Source of the DNA: Bradyrhizobium sp. SRS-191
GTDB lineage: Bacteria; Pseudomonadota; Alphaproteobacteria; Rhizobiales; Xanthobacteraceae
Direction of reading: 5' to 3'
NCBI RefSeq assembly: GCF_024586915.1
Contig: NZ_JANBVS010000019.1
Coordinates: forward strand, 1 to 64,000
DNA length: 64,000 bases
Position numbers and translations under genes: made by a program. Of this stretch, positions 34,678 through 42,976 are shown one piece after another. The notes beneath the pieces were generated by a model. The model worked only from the letters and a program-made list of their open reading frames with translations. It was not told the origin of the DNA and did not search any database. How positions within the stretch are numbered: position 1 is the first letter of the stretch; every line of letters begins with the position of its first letter.

Positions 34678-35240
34678 CGGTGATCTCCCATCAATTTTGC
34701 TCTACCGGGTGTAACGACGTAACGCGCCGCAGAAGCCCCGAAATCCATGTGATAAGCGTGCTCATACATGTCGAGCACCAGCACGGGCCGGCCTCCGGCG
34801 AGCGTGGTCGTATGATCGGCGGCCCCATGATTCCGGAGCCGTCCGTCTCGCGGCGAGAAGGAAAGAATCACCCGCCCCGATCCTCCGCCTTCCGCCCTTC
34901 CGATCGCAGAAAATTCCGCGCGCCACCGCGCCATGCTGCCGAAATCCCGCGCAATCGCCTCGGCGAGAGCGCCTCGAGGGCCTTCCGTGCCGCCAAGGCC
35001 ATTGAAGTAGATCTCATGCAAGATCATCGAATTGGATGCGACCAGTTCTTCGCGCTTCAATCCGTTGATCACGAAGTTGGGAGCCTGGGCGAAGTCCAGG
35101 TCAGCGAGCTGTGCCGCAATTGAATTGAGCCGTTTGACGGCGCTGACGTAGTTGTTTTCATAGTGACTAACCAGCACCTTCTCCGAAATGCCGCCGATCG
35201 ATTTCGGATCGAGCGGCATTGGCTTGGTTTGGTAGAGCAT
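34566..35240 (-). pseudogene. chrC: chrC-like gene with altered C-terminus
   Basis: A ChrC/Fe-Mn superoxide dismutase relative. It keeps VSHYENNY, NSMILHEIYF, GGGSG and LDMYEHAYHMDFG, so all four metal ligands (His, His, Asp, His) are present. Homology to the other two copies stops after AARYV, near 34716. The last 20 or so residues (YMEAIRW... in the copy at 52719) are missing and the frame runs on into the Cys-rich peptide gene. A small deletion between the two genes explains this. The start is ATG 35240 (MLYQTKPMPLD). It may be unstable or inactive. No signal peptide. Confidence 0.7.
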
Positions 35241-35265
35241 CGTTCGGTTCTCCCTTGGCATCGGC

Positions 35266-36177
35266 TCAGCTCTTCGTGCTGGCGGTCTTGTCGAGCGCCG
35301 CGCGCAGGCCTTCCGCGAGCCTGACGGCATCATCGTTCGCCCAGAAAGGCATGAAGAAGAGCCGCGGCTGCTCGTCGAGCATGTGACTGTGCAGGGCCGT
35401 TACCTCGATGCCGTGTTCCCGTAACGCGACGATCACTGGATTGACCTCGTCGCCGGTCAGAACGAAGTCACCGGTAATTGCAGCCTTGCCCCCTCCGGTC
35501 GGCCGAAAGTTGATTCCGTTGGCCACGCCCATCGCACCGACGGGCGCCAGCGGCATACCCTCCTGCGTAATCGGATCGCGCCGCTTCACATTGTACTGGT
35601 CCACGCCTCCATTGGCCTGACCGTTAACACCCATGATCTGGTCGAGCTTCGCCGTATCGAGGTCCACGACGGGCGGCGGCCCCGCCGGCGCCGGGAGCGT
35701 CAATGGCGTCTTGCTTTCGGCAAGCGCGTCGTGGATCGCTGCCGCCAGCTTGATCGGATCTCCATGTCCGGTGACATGCATGTAGAAGGTCGCAGGGGTC
35801 GCGCGCAGCAGGTGATTGTGCACAGCGGTGATTTCAAGTCCGCTTGCGACCATCTTGGTCATGACAGGAGTGATCTCGGTCTCGAGGAGCACGAGGTCTC
35901 CCATGACCATTGCGCCACCATGCGCGGGCTTGAATGCGATCCAGCCACCGAGCGCCAGCGCCGGCTTGACGGCCACTCCGTCCAGCGTCACCGCGAGATC
36001 CGTGCGCGGGAAGCCATAGCGGTGAACGTCGTCCGAGACAGCTGGTTTACGGCCGAGCGTCTCGTCGACCTTCTGCCAGTCGAGTTCCTGCGCATGAGCC
36101 TCCGACATGAGCCATTGCGAAGCCGGCGACAGGATGCAGGTGCCAATGCTGATCACGGCCAAGATTGCTGCTTTCAT
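35266..36177 (-). CDS. DUF1259 (LppY/LpqO-like) exported protein
   Basis: A 303-residue protein with a signal peptide (first 29 residues, ending SEAHAQE) and two DUF1259 halves. Half one has LGRKPAVSDDVHRYGFPRTDL and VHNHLLRATPATFYMHVTGHGDP. Half two has IMGVNGQANGGVDQYNVKRRDP and LHSHMLDEQPRLFFMPFWANDD. The repeated H-x-H motifs (HNH, HSH) suggest metal sites. AAGGAG precedes the ATG. A close paralogue is at 49309. DUF1259 genes often travel with chrA and chrC, but the molecular role is not established to my knowledge. Confidence 0.85.
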   Translation of the reverse strand: MKAAILAVISIGTCILSPASQWLMSEAHAQELDWQKVDETLGRKPAVSDDVHRYGFPRTDLAVTLDGVAVKPALALGGWIAFKPAHGGAMVMGDLVLLETEITPVMTKMVASGLEITAVHNHLLRATPATFYMHVTGHGDPIKLAAAIHDALAESKTPLTLPAPAGPPPVVDLDTAKLDQIMGVNGQANGGVDQYNVKRRDPITQEGMPLAPVGAMGVANGINFRPTGGGKAAITGDFVLTGDEVNPVIVALREHGIEVTALHSHMLDEQPRLFFMPFWANDDAVRLAEGLRAALDKTASTKS

Positions 36178-36192
36178 CGCGATACTCCTTCC

Positions 36193-36429
36193 TCAGTCAT
36201 TCTGTTCTTTGATCTGACCGCTGCTATCGACCACCAGCCGCACTTCCTTGCCGTTCCTCATCGCCTTTGCCGTGGTGCCTTCCGCGGTCGACTTGATGTC
36301 GTGAACTTGCGAATAGCCAGCCGCTTGAATCTTGGCGACGAGCTCTTCCTGGGTCAGCGCGTGGGCAGGTGACAGCCCTGCCGTTAGCGTCAGCAAGGTG
36401 ACAATCTGAAATATCTTCGGTGTCCGCAT
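36193..36429 (-). CDS. Small PepSY-domain exported protein
   Basis: About 78 residues: a signal peptide (FQIVTLLTLTAGLSPAHA) then one PepSY unit, LTQEELVAKIQAAGYSQVHDIKSTAEGTTAKAMRNGKEVRLVVD. PepSY units act as periplasmic inhibitors or chaperones. ATG 36429 has AGGAG 7 bases upstream; the ATG at 36435 is too close to it. It lies 15 bp before the DUF1259 gene in the chr operon. Confidence 0.75.
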   Translation of the reverse strand: MRTPKIFQIVTLLTLTAGLSPAHALTQEELVAKIQAAGYSQVHDIKSTAEGTTAKAMRNGKEVRLVVDSSGQIKEQND

Positions 36430-36481
36430 GTCCATTCTCCTGGTCGTATCCCAGCCCCAGGTGAGGTCGCGCGTGATGCTC

Positions 36482-37873
36482 CTAGATAATGCCCGTCAAT
36501 CGCAGCAGGAGGCCCGTGATGCACGAAGCGGCCAAGACGACGAGCATGCCGATCTTGAAGCGAAAGATCGCAGTGGCTGCCGCAACCGACAGGGCAAGCG
36601 CCGGCAGGTCCACGCTGGACGGCACCGGCGCGTCGAACGACAGCCCGAATTCGTGCACCGGAAAAGTCTCTCGGAAGAGAGTGTGCAGCGCGAACCAGAT
36701 CGACAAATTGAGGATCACGCCGACCACAGCCGCGGTGATTGCGGAGAGAATGCCGGCGAGCGCCTTGTTGCCCCGCAGCGCCTCGATGTACGGCGCCCCG
36801 ACGAAGATCCAGAGGAAGCAGGGCGCAAACGTCACCCAAGTCGCCAGAAGCCCACCGAGAGTTCCAGCGAGCATCGGAGACATCCCGCTCGCCTCCCGGA
36901 ACGCAGCCATGAAGCCCACGAATTGAACGACCATGATGAGGGGCCCCGGGGTCGTCTCCGCCATGCCGAGACCGTCTAGCATTTCCGGCGGAGTCACCCA
37001 GTGATAGTATTCCGCGGCCTGCTGAGCGACATAGGCGAGCACAGCATAGGCCCCGCCGAACGTCACCATCGCCATCTTGCTGAAGAAGATCGCAACTTGG
37101 CTGAAGACGTCGTTCGGCCCTAGCGTGACGAGGATCGCGAACACTGGAACCAGCCAGATCGCAAGCCAGACGCTGCCGACCCGGAGTGTACGACCGGTGT
37201 TCGGCCTGACGTGATCAGGCATCCCTTCGCCGAGCATGCTGTCGATCGCGGCGGAGTTCTTGCTGCCGTGTTCGAGGGCGGCAAACTCCGGCCGGCCGAG
37301 CCGGGCTCCGACGAAGCCCACAAAAGCTGCGAAGGCAATGATCAACGGAAACGGCGCGCCGAAGAAGAAGATGGCAACGAAGGCGAGCGCGGCCAGAGTG
37401 ACCATGATCGGATTGCGAAGGGCTCTCTTGCCGACGCGAACGACGGCCTGAATCACGATGGCTAGCACCGCCGCTTTGAGCCCAAAGAACAGGGCCTCGA
37501 CGAAGCCGACACTGCCGTAGGCGGCGTAGATGTAGCTGAGCCCCATGATCGCGAAGATGCCGGGCAGGATGAACAGACCTCCCGCGATGATGCCGCCGAC
37601 CGTCCGGTGCAGCAGCCAGCCGATGTAGGTGGCGAGCTGCTGCGCCTCAGGACCAGGCAAAAGCATGCAGTAGTTCAGTGCGTGAAGAAACCGGCCTTCT
37701 GAAATCCAGTTCTTCTCCTCCACCAGAATGCGATGCATGACCGCGATCTGACCCGCCGGGCCACCAAAGCTCAGGATCGCAACTCGCATCCAGACGAAAA
37801 CGGCCTCGCCAAGGGAGATTCCGTGTGCCGGCTCTTGTGCAACGACCTTCTGGCTTGCTGCGAGGTCGGTCAT
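36482..37873 (-). CDS. chrA: Chromate transporter ChrA (long, two-domain)
   Basis: About 463 residues, CHR family. Each half starts with the family motif: RVAILSFGGPAGQIAVMHR at the N-terminus and MAMVTFGGAYAVLAYVAQQ in the second half. Each is followed by a PGP motif (CMLLPGPEAQQLATYIGW and ETTPGPLIMVVQFVGF). ChrA exports chromate from the cytoplasm. ATG 37873 overlaps the chrB stop by 4 bp, so chrB and chrA are translationally coupled. A second, shorter ChrA is encoded at 46165. Confidence 0.92.
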   Translation of the reverse strand: MTDLAASQKVVAQEPAHGISLGEAVFVWMRVAILSFGGPAGQIAVMHRILVEEKNWISEGRFLHALNYCMLLPGPEAQQLATYIGWLLHRTVGGIIAGGLFILPGIFAIMGLSYIYAAYGSVGFVEALFFGLKAAVLAIVIQAVVRVGKRALRNPIMVTLAALAFVAIFFFGAPFPLIIAFAAFVGFVGARLGRPEFAALEHGSKNSAAIDSMLGEGMPDHVRPNTGRTLRVGSVWLAIWLVPVFAILVTLGPNDVFSQVAIFFSKMAMVTFGGAYAVLAYVAQQAAEYYHWVTPPEMLDGLGMAETTPGPLIMVVQFVGFMAAFREASGMSPMLAGTLGGLLATWVTFAPCFLWIFVGAPYIEALRGNKALAGILSAITAAVVGVILNLSIWFALHTLFRETFPVHEFGLSFDAPVPSSVDLPALALSVAAATAIFRFKIGMLVVLAASCITGLLLRLTGII

Positions 37874-38691
37874 GGCTTCACCTTGTTGGTCGGCCAGTTG
37901 TGGGTCTCCTTCGTGGCGTCGCGGCACCATCTGTAGAAGGCGTCGTATAGGAGGAAGCCGGCATTCAACTGTTCGAGGTCGTCGTCGAACATACGGGATA
38001 GGCCGAGGGAGGCCGCGAGCAAGCCCGGCGCCTCAGGAGAGAGCTCGAGACGGCCCGTATCGGCGGCACGGACCATGGCTGCGAGCCGCTCCATCCGCGG
38101 CGTCGAAAGCCCGAACTCCCTGACCATCACGTCGAAAGTGCAGAGCTCGCCGCGATGGCTCCAGAACACGTTTTCGATATCGAAGGGCGTAGCGTCGAAC
38201 CGCGCGGCCACGCTTTCGACTTCGGCCGGCGTCACGAAAAGAAAAACAGCCGCAGGATCTATGAAGCGGCGGATCAGCCAGGGACAGGCAATACGATCGA
38301 TCTTGGGACGCGCTCTCGTCACCCAGACCGTGCGGCCGCGCCCGTCGCGCTTGGGGATCTTGTCGGCAGGGACGGTCGGAAGGTTCTCTTCCTTCCAGCC
38401 GACATGGCCACCTTCGAGAACCTCAGCGGCGATATTGCTGCACCTGAGCCAAGCCGCGGTTCCCTCGCTAAGTTTCTGTCCCTTTTGGCAGACCACGACG
38501 ACCGACTGTCCCGTGAACCCAGTGGCCCAATCCTGAACATCGCGGTGCGACCGTCGCACGGCACCAGGGATGAGGCGCGGGTCGGCGGAAAAATCCTCAT
38601 CGACGCGGACGTCAACAAGCATCGGCGCTGCCGCCGTACCCATTAGTCTGGACAATTTTTCGGGTGAAATTGAAGTATATGATGATGACAT
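37870..38691 (-). CDS. chrB: Chromate resistance protein: rhodanese fused to ChrB C-terminal domain
   Basis: About 273 residues from ATG 38691. Residues 10-115 are a rhodanese domain with active-site Cys68 in VVVCQKGQKLSEG. Residues about 118-273 are the ChrB C-terminal domain (VWVTRARPKIDRIACPWLIRRFIDP, then FDIENVFWSHRGELCTFDVMV). Classical ChrB regulators have a winged-helix front instead; here the rhodanese takes its place, so this is probably not a transcription factor. An in-frame leader start at 38730 (MPKYRV) would add 13 residues. First gene of chr operon 1. Confidence 0.85.
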   Translation of the reverse strand: MSSSYTSISPEKLSRLMGTAAAPMLVDVRVDEDFSADPRLIPGAVRRSHRDVQDWATGFTGQSVVVVCQKGQKLSEGTAAWLRCSNIAAEVLEGGHVGWKEENLPTVPADKIPKRDGRGRTVWVTRARPKIDRIACPWLIRRFIDPAAVFLFVTPAEVESVAARFDATPFDIENVFWSHRGELCTFDVMVREFGLSTPRMERLAAMVRAADTGRLELSPEAPGLLAASLGLSRMFDDDLEQLNAGFLLYDAFYRWCRDATKETHNWPTNKVKP

Positions 38692-38711
38692 GCTGCGCCC
38701 TTGGTGATCCA

Positions 38712-38796
38712 GGACGCGATACTTGGGCATGTCGCCTCGCGGGGAGATCGCACATCCCCGTGCCCCGAATAAAATCCCAGATGAGCGGACTGTCAA
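38712..38796 (-). promoter_or_regulatory. Promoter and conserved leader element, copy 1 (chrB)
   Basis: Read on the minus strand: TTGACA (38796-38791), a 17-bp spacer, then TTTATT (38773-38768). The leader has GGGGA (38759-38755) pairing with TCCCC (38745-38741), and GCGAT in that loop that can pair instead with ATCGC just past the leader ATG (38730). The conserved core CGCGAGGCGACATGCCCAAG includes a GAGG ribosome site and the start MPKYRV. Here the leader ORF is in frame with chrB. Same element as at 51434-51536 and 57024-57125. Confidence 0.75.
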
Positions 38797-39033
38797 CCCG
38801 CGTCTTCGCGAGCATTCTGAGAATCATCGCGGCGACGTCGCGAATCTCGGTCCTTGGCGAAACCGCATTTCGGAACAGTTCCTTGGTGCCATCCCTGCCA
38901 CCTGGGCTCGCTCGGGGCGGACATCTTGAAACGTCCTGACGGACTCACGTAGAGTGTATCCGAGGGGAAATGCAGACTCCCCGTGAGACCTCGGTCCAAG
39001 CTCTGCGCAGCACGCAATTTGTGGAGCTAGCGC

Positions 39034-40068
39034 ATGGACACCGAAAAACGCCCCTCGCCCCGACCTACCATCGCCATCCTCTCGCGAGGAGACGCCGTCG
39101 CGCGTCGAGATACGTCTCTGAAAAATAGCCGCTTTGCCGACGTCTTCGAAGCGCTCGCCGCCGTGGGCGTCGACGCGCGCCCTATTGTCTACGACGAGAG
39201 TTTCGCGGACACCGTCCGCGAACAACTGCTCGCAGTCGATGGGGTGCTGGTCTGGGTCAACCCGATTCAAGACGGCCGAAACCGCACCGGTCTCGACGCC
39301 CTGCTACGGGACGTCGCAGCGCGTGCAGTGTGGGTAAGTGCCCATCCCGACGTCATACTCAAAATGGGAACCAAGGAGGTTCTGTATCGCACCCGCTCGA
39401 TGGGATGGGGAAGCGACACAGCGTTATATCAAACCGCTGCGGCAATGCGCGCCGAGTTGCCAGCGCGGCTCGCCGCCGGTCCGCGCGTGATCAAGCGTAA
39501 CCGGGGGAATGGCGGCCAAGGCGTCTGGAAGGTCGAGAGTCTGCCGACCTCCTCTTTGATAAAGGTCCTGGACGCGACCAAGGACGCGCCCGAGGAAGTG
39601 ACGCTGGATGACTTTTTCAGTCGCTGCGCTGAATATTTCGAGAACGGCAGCGTGATCGACCAACCATACGAGCCTCGACTGAACGAGGGCATCGTGCGTT
39701 GCTACATGGCAGGCGATCGCTGCGCGGGCTTCGGCTACCACAAAGTCAAAGCCTTGGTCGATTCGCCGGCCGCGCGCGCGGAGGCTGAACCACGGCTCTA
39801 CTCGTCCAATGCAGACCCCCGCTTCCAGCGGCTACGCCGGCTGATGGAGGACGAGTGGACGCCACAGCTGACTTCGGTGCTCGAAATCGCGCGAGACGAC
39901 TTGCCTATGATCTGGGACGCCGACTTCATGCTCGGCCCAGTCCAGGCCGATGGAAGCGATAGCTACGTGCTCGGTGAGATCAATGTCAGCTCGGTGCATC
40001 CCTACCCGGAGGAAGCGCCGGCAGCGATCGCCAAGCAGGTCTTCGATCGGCTGCAGCACAAGCTTTGA
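39034..40068 (+). CDS. Cj0069-family ATP-grasp-like protein
   Basis: A 344-residue protein. It shows ATP-grasp-like features: a Rossmann-like front (TIAILSRGDAVARR), the nucleotide-loop motif VIKRNRGNGGQGVWKV, and late acidic residues (MIWDADFMLG, VLGEINVSSVHP) matching the metal-binding D-x-D and E-x-N of the fold. The family is known as Cj0069 and has no assigned substrate that I know. It is followed after 4 bp by the FetA-like ATPase gene, so all three probably act together. Confidence 0.7.
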   Translation: MDTEKRPSPRPTIAILSRGDAVARRDTSLKNSRFADVFEALAAVGVDARPIVYDESFADTVREQLLAVDGVLVWVNPIQDGRNRTGLDALLRDVAARAVWVSAHPDVILKMGTKEVLYRTRSMGWGSDTALYQTAAAMRAELPARLAAGPRVIKRNRGNGGQGVWKVESLPTSSLIKVLDATKDAPEEVTLDDFFSRCAEYFENGSVIDQPYEPRLNEGIVRCYMAGDRCAGFGYHKVKALVDSPAARAEAEPRLYSSNADPRFQRLRRLMEDEWTPQLTSVLEIARDDLPMIWDADFMLGPVQADGSDSYVLGEINVSSVHPYPEEAPAAIAKQVFDRLQHKL

Positions 40069-40072
40069 CGCC

Positions 40073-40669
40073 ATGCTGACAGTCAGCGGCCTCAAGCGCC
40101 TGCACATCGCCGCGTCATTCGACTTGCAGGACGGCGAATGCGTCGCCCTGCAAGGACCCTCTGGGGTTGGAAAGACCCTGCTGCTTCGCGCCATCGCCGA
40201 TCTTGATCCCAACGAGGGAACGGTCAAGCTGGACGGAGCGCTCAGGGAGGCGATTCCCGCACCCGCCTGGCGAAAGCAAGTGACCTACCTCGCCGCCGAG
40301 CCTGGCTGGTGGTCCGACATCGTGCAGGAGCACTTCACGGCCTGGAATGATGCTCTACCTCTGGTCAAACGCCTAGGGCTGCCGGACGACTGCGGACCTT
40401 GGCCGATCCAGCGACTTTCGACCGGCGAGAGACAGCGATTGGGGCTCGTGCGGGCGCTCATGCTGCGATCGCGCGTGCTTCTGCTGGACGAGCCGACGTC
40501 GGCGCTCGACTCCGCATCCGCTACGGCCGTGGAATGCCTGATCGCCGAACGCGTTGCGAACGGAACGAGCGTCGTTTGGAGCACCCACGACAACGCTCAA
40601 GCCCGCCGCATCGGGTCAAGGATATTCGCGATGAGCGCCGATGGCAGGATCGAGGAAGATCGACCGTGA
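40073..40669 (+). CDS. fetA: ABC ATPase, FetA/YbbL-like
   Basis: A compact 198-residue ABC ATPase: Walker A GPSGVGKT, signature LSTGERQRLGLVRAL, Walker B LLLDEPTSALD and H-loop WSTHD. The size fits FetA, partner of FetB in iron export and peroxide resistance in E. coli. The stop overlaps the fetB-like GTG (GTGA). It starts 4 bp after the Cj0069-family gene. Confidence 0.82.
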   Translation: MLTVSGLKRLHIAASFDLQDGECVALQGPSGVGKTLLLRAIADLDPNEGTVKLDGALREAIPAPAWRKQVTYLAAEPGWWSDIVQEHFTAWNDALPLVKRLGLPDDCGPWPIQRLSTGERQRLGLVRALMLRSRVLLLDEPTSALDSASATAVECLIAERVANGTSVVWSTHDNAQARRIGSRIFAMSADGRIEEDRP

Positions 40670-41472
40670 CTTATATCCAACTGTCGTACGGTGATTTGGT
40701 ACTTCCCGCCCTTCTTGTCGTGATGGACGGCGCTCTCTCGCTTGTCCTCCGCCTCAAGCTCGAAAGACAACTGGCAATCGCGACGGTGCGGATGGTGCTC
40801 CAGCTCGTTCTCGTTGGATACGTGCTGACGTTCTTATTTGCTGCTGTGTCGCCGCTCTGGACCGCCCTCGCCGCCTCAATAATGGTTCTCTTCGCCTCGC
40901 GGGAGATCGTCGCGCGACAGAAGCGGCGCCTACCGGCCGTCTGGAGCTACGGCTTGGGCGCGGGATGCACCCTGCTCGCCGCAGGTACCGTCACGATGTT
41001 TGCGCTCTTGACGGAACTGCGTCCGGATCCCTGGTATCACCCGCGCTACGCGCTGCCTTTGTTGGGCATGATGTTGGGCAACACCATGACAGGTATAAGC
41101 CTGGGTCTGGACGCGCTGACAAATGGCCTAGTCCGCGAACGAGCGGCTGTAGAAGCGTGTCTCGCACTGGGCGGCTCGCGGTATCAGGCCGTGCTACCAA
41201 TCATACGGGACGCGTTGAGAACCGGCTTCATGCCGATCATGAACAGCATGGCGGCGATCGGTCTTGTTTCTCTTCCGGGGATGATGACCGGTCAAATCCT
41301 TGCCGGCGTTGAGCCAATAGACGCGGCTAAATACCAGCTCTTGATCATGTTTTTGATTACCGGCGGGACAGGTTTGGGGACGCTCACGGCCGTACTGGGT
41401 GGCGCACGCCTGCTCACGGATCATAGACATCGACTACGCCTCGATCGAATTCCCGCTGAAAAGTCCACTTAG
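40666..41472 (+). CDS. fetB: FetB/YbbM-like permease
   Basis: About 268 residues with six or seven membrane helices. Family features are MVLQLVLVGYVLTFLF, the region PLLGMMLGNTMTGISLGLDALT, then RAAVEACLALGGSRYQAVLPIIRDALRTGFMPIMNSMAAIGLVSLPGMMTGQILAG, characteristic of YbbM/FetB. GTG 40666 is chosen because the protein starts there and the overlap with fetA is typical. Probably exports Fe(II) or another metal. Last gene of the unit. Confidence 0.85.
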   Translation: MTYIQLSYGDLVLPALLVVMDGALSLVLRLKLERQLAIATVRMVLQLVLVGYVLTFLFAAVSPLWTALAASIMVLFASREIVARQKRRLPAVWSYGLGAGCTLLAAGTVTMFALLTELRPDPWYHPRYALPLLGMMLGNTMTGISLGLDALTNGLVRERAAVEACLALGGSRYQAVLPIIRDALRTGFMPIMNSMAAIGLVSLPGMMTGQILAGVEPIDAAKYQLLIMFLITGGTGLGTLTAVLGGARLLTDHRHRLRLDRIPAEKST

Positions 41473-41710
41473 ACGGCTTACAGGCTTCCGAGACTCTCGG
41501 GGGCGGTAAAGGCATTGTTGGACGCCCCTCGATTCTTTCGAGGCAAACCCTGTTCTGTCAACGCTCCTCCCTTGCGCGACCCTGCTTCCGTTGCTTGCCC
41601 GGTCGGGCGTCCGTCGTATGCGCTCGCATACTTCAGTCCCGACTCACGGCCTTCCCGATTGCGCCGCCGTCTCCTTGAGCACGGGACGTCCCAGGCAACC
41701 TGCTTTCAGC

Positions 41711-42087
41711 TCAGTTCCGAACTAGGAACCGAGCTTCTGACATGGTAGAGGCAAACGCATTGTGATGCGTTGAGTCGCTCCTGAGCTGCCTGTCCAGCAA
41801 ATCGAACAGCAGCTGTTGCTCGCAAGCTTCGCGCGCTGAAACTCTTCGGCGCCACGCCGTTCCAGGCCGCACGCGCCTCCCTGAATCGGGTTTGAGCTTC
41901 AGCCGCGTTGCCTGACGCGTACGCCGTATCAACCCCGCGCAACGAGCTCACGATGCGATCGACCAACCGCACCGGACCTCTTCTGAGCGATTGCGGCGCT
42001 GCGCCAGCCTGCAATGTCAATACCGAGGCCGATCGTGACCACGCCGGCCGCCAGCATCGCGCTAATCCACATCGGGGCACTTCTCAT
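41711..42087 (-). pseudogene. Decayed exported protein gene with two frameshifts
   Basis: A strong ribosome site (AGGAGG) precedes ATG 42087 and a signal segment (MWISAMLAAGVVTIGLGIDIAG). The frame then shifts. The next readable part is VDRIVSSLRGVDTAYASGNAAEAQTRFREARAAWNGVAP, then another shift leads to SAREACEQQLLFDLLDRQLRS and the stop at 41711. Joined, this gives about 125 residues of a helical periplasmic protein. I do not know the family. The good ribosome site suggests recent decay. Confidence 0.6.
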
Positions 42088-42114
42088 GTCATCCTCCTAT
42101 AGTCGCCTCGACTT

Positions 42115-42660
42115 CTAATCGAGCCGTTCAGAAGCAGTGGAAAACTTCTTTCCTTGCAGCAGAAGGATTGTGGCCTCCGGACGATCGTCCTTCAGCTCTG
42201 GCATGACGCTTACGACGGCTACGTCCGCCGCCTCTCCCTTGTCCTGTCCTTTTGCCTTGTTCGCGGCATCTGCTAGCTTGACCTTGGCCCTGTCCATCGC
42301 AGCCTTCTGTGCTTTGGCGTGAGCAAGATCATCGCCCTCGGTAATCGGCTCGACCTTCGCGATGGTCCCCGTCATGGGATCGACAACGACCTCGAAGAAC
42401 TTTCCCTCTTTCACCGTATAGACGGAAAGCTGGACTTTGCCCTCATCGATCTCGAATTTTCCGGAGATCGGCAGGCCCTCTCGTTCGCTCGCGGAGAATC
42501 CCTGCTGCAAGCTAACCTTTACGCCGCTCAACGCGTTCACCAACTCCGCCTGTTCTTGGTCGGGGCCTATCGCAAGCGCAGGCGGCTGCGCGGCTAAGGA
42601 TATCGCCAAGGCGACAGCGAACCCGAGTGCGGACGTAAGTAAAATCTTGCGTCTAGTCAT
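42115..42660 (-). CDS. Exported PepSY-domain protein
   Basis: About 181 residues: a signal peptide (ILLTSALGFAVALAISLAAQ), then a PepSY-like region: GFSASEREGLPISGKFEIDEGKVQLSVYTVKEGKFFEVVVDPMTGTIAKVEPI. The remainder is Lys/Ala-rich helix. Such genes often sit beside metal-sensing two-component systems. Here the sensor pair starts 316 bp away in the opposite direction. ATG 42660 is chosen at the signal peptide. Confidence 0.72.
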   Translation of the reverse strand: MTRRKILLTSALGFAVALAISLAAQPPALAIGPDQEQAELVNALSGVKVSLQQGFSASEREGLPISGKFEIDEGKVQLSVYTVKEGKFFEVVVDPMTGTIAKVEPITEGDDLAHAKAQKAAMDRAKVKLADAANKAKGQDKGEAADVAVVSVMPELKDDRPEATILLLQGKKFSTASERLD

Positions 42661-42976
42661 GAGATCCCTCCTACATTGATCGACATCGTGAAACTTTCCC
42701 GCGCCGCCTGTCGGATGAGCGATCAGGCCGACTACAGCTGTCGCGGCACCTTTTACGTACCGTGCCGGTCGCAATTGTTCCCGCGTGTCCCTGCGTCGCT
42801 GCTATTCGAGACCGCGCCGGAGCCGGCCCGGTCCCTCGATCCACGACTTGATCTTGGTGGCCTTCCAGCTACGCCACCACTGAATAGTTCCTTAAATTGC
42901 TGTCAGGATCGCCGCGGCAGCACGGAACCGGTCTATACTGCCGGTGCGAAAGCAGCTTTCGAAGCGGAGCACATAG
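42661..42976. other. Divergent promoter region
   Basis: 316 bp between the PepSY gene (minus) and the response regulator gene (plus). No coding sequence is supported. The promoters of both units must lie here, possibly with binding sites for the response regulator; no clear direct repeat was found by eye. Confidence 0.4.

Noticed and set aside
41488..41500. Short inverted repeat CCGAG-ACT-CTCGG after the fetB-like gene
   Set aside because: A 5-bp stem without a U-tract is too weak to call a terminator.
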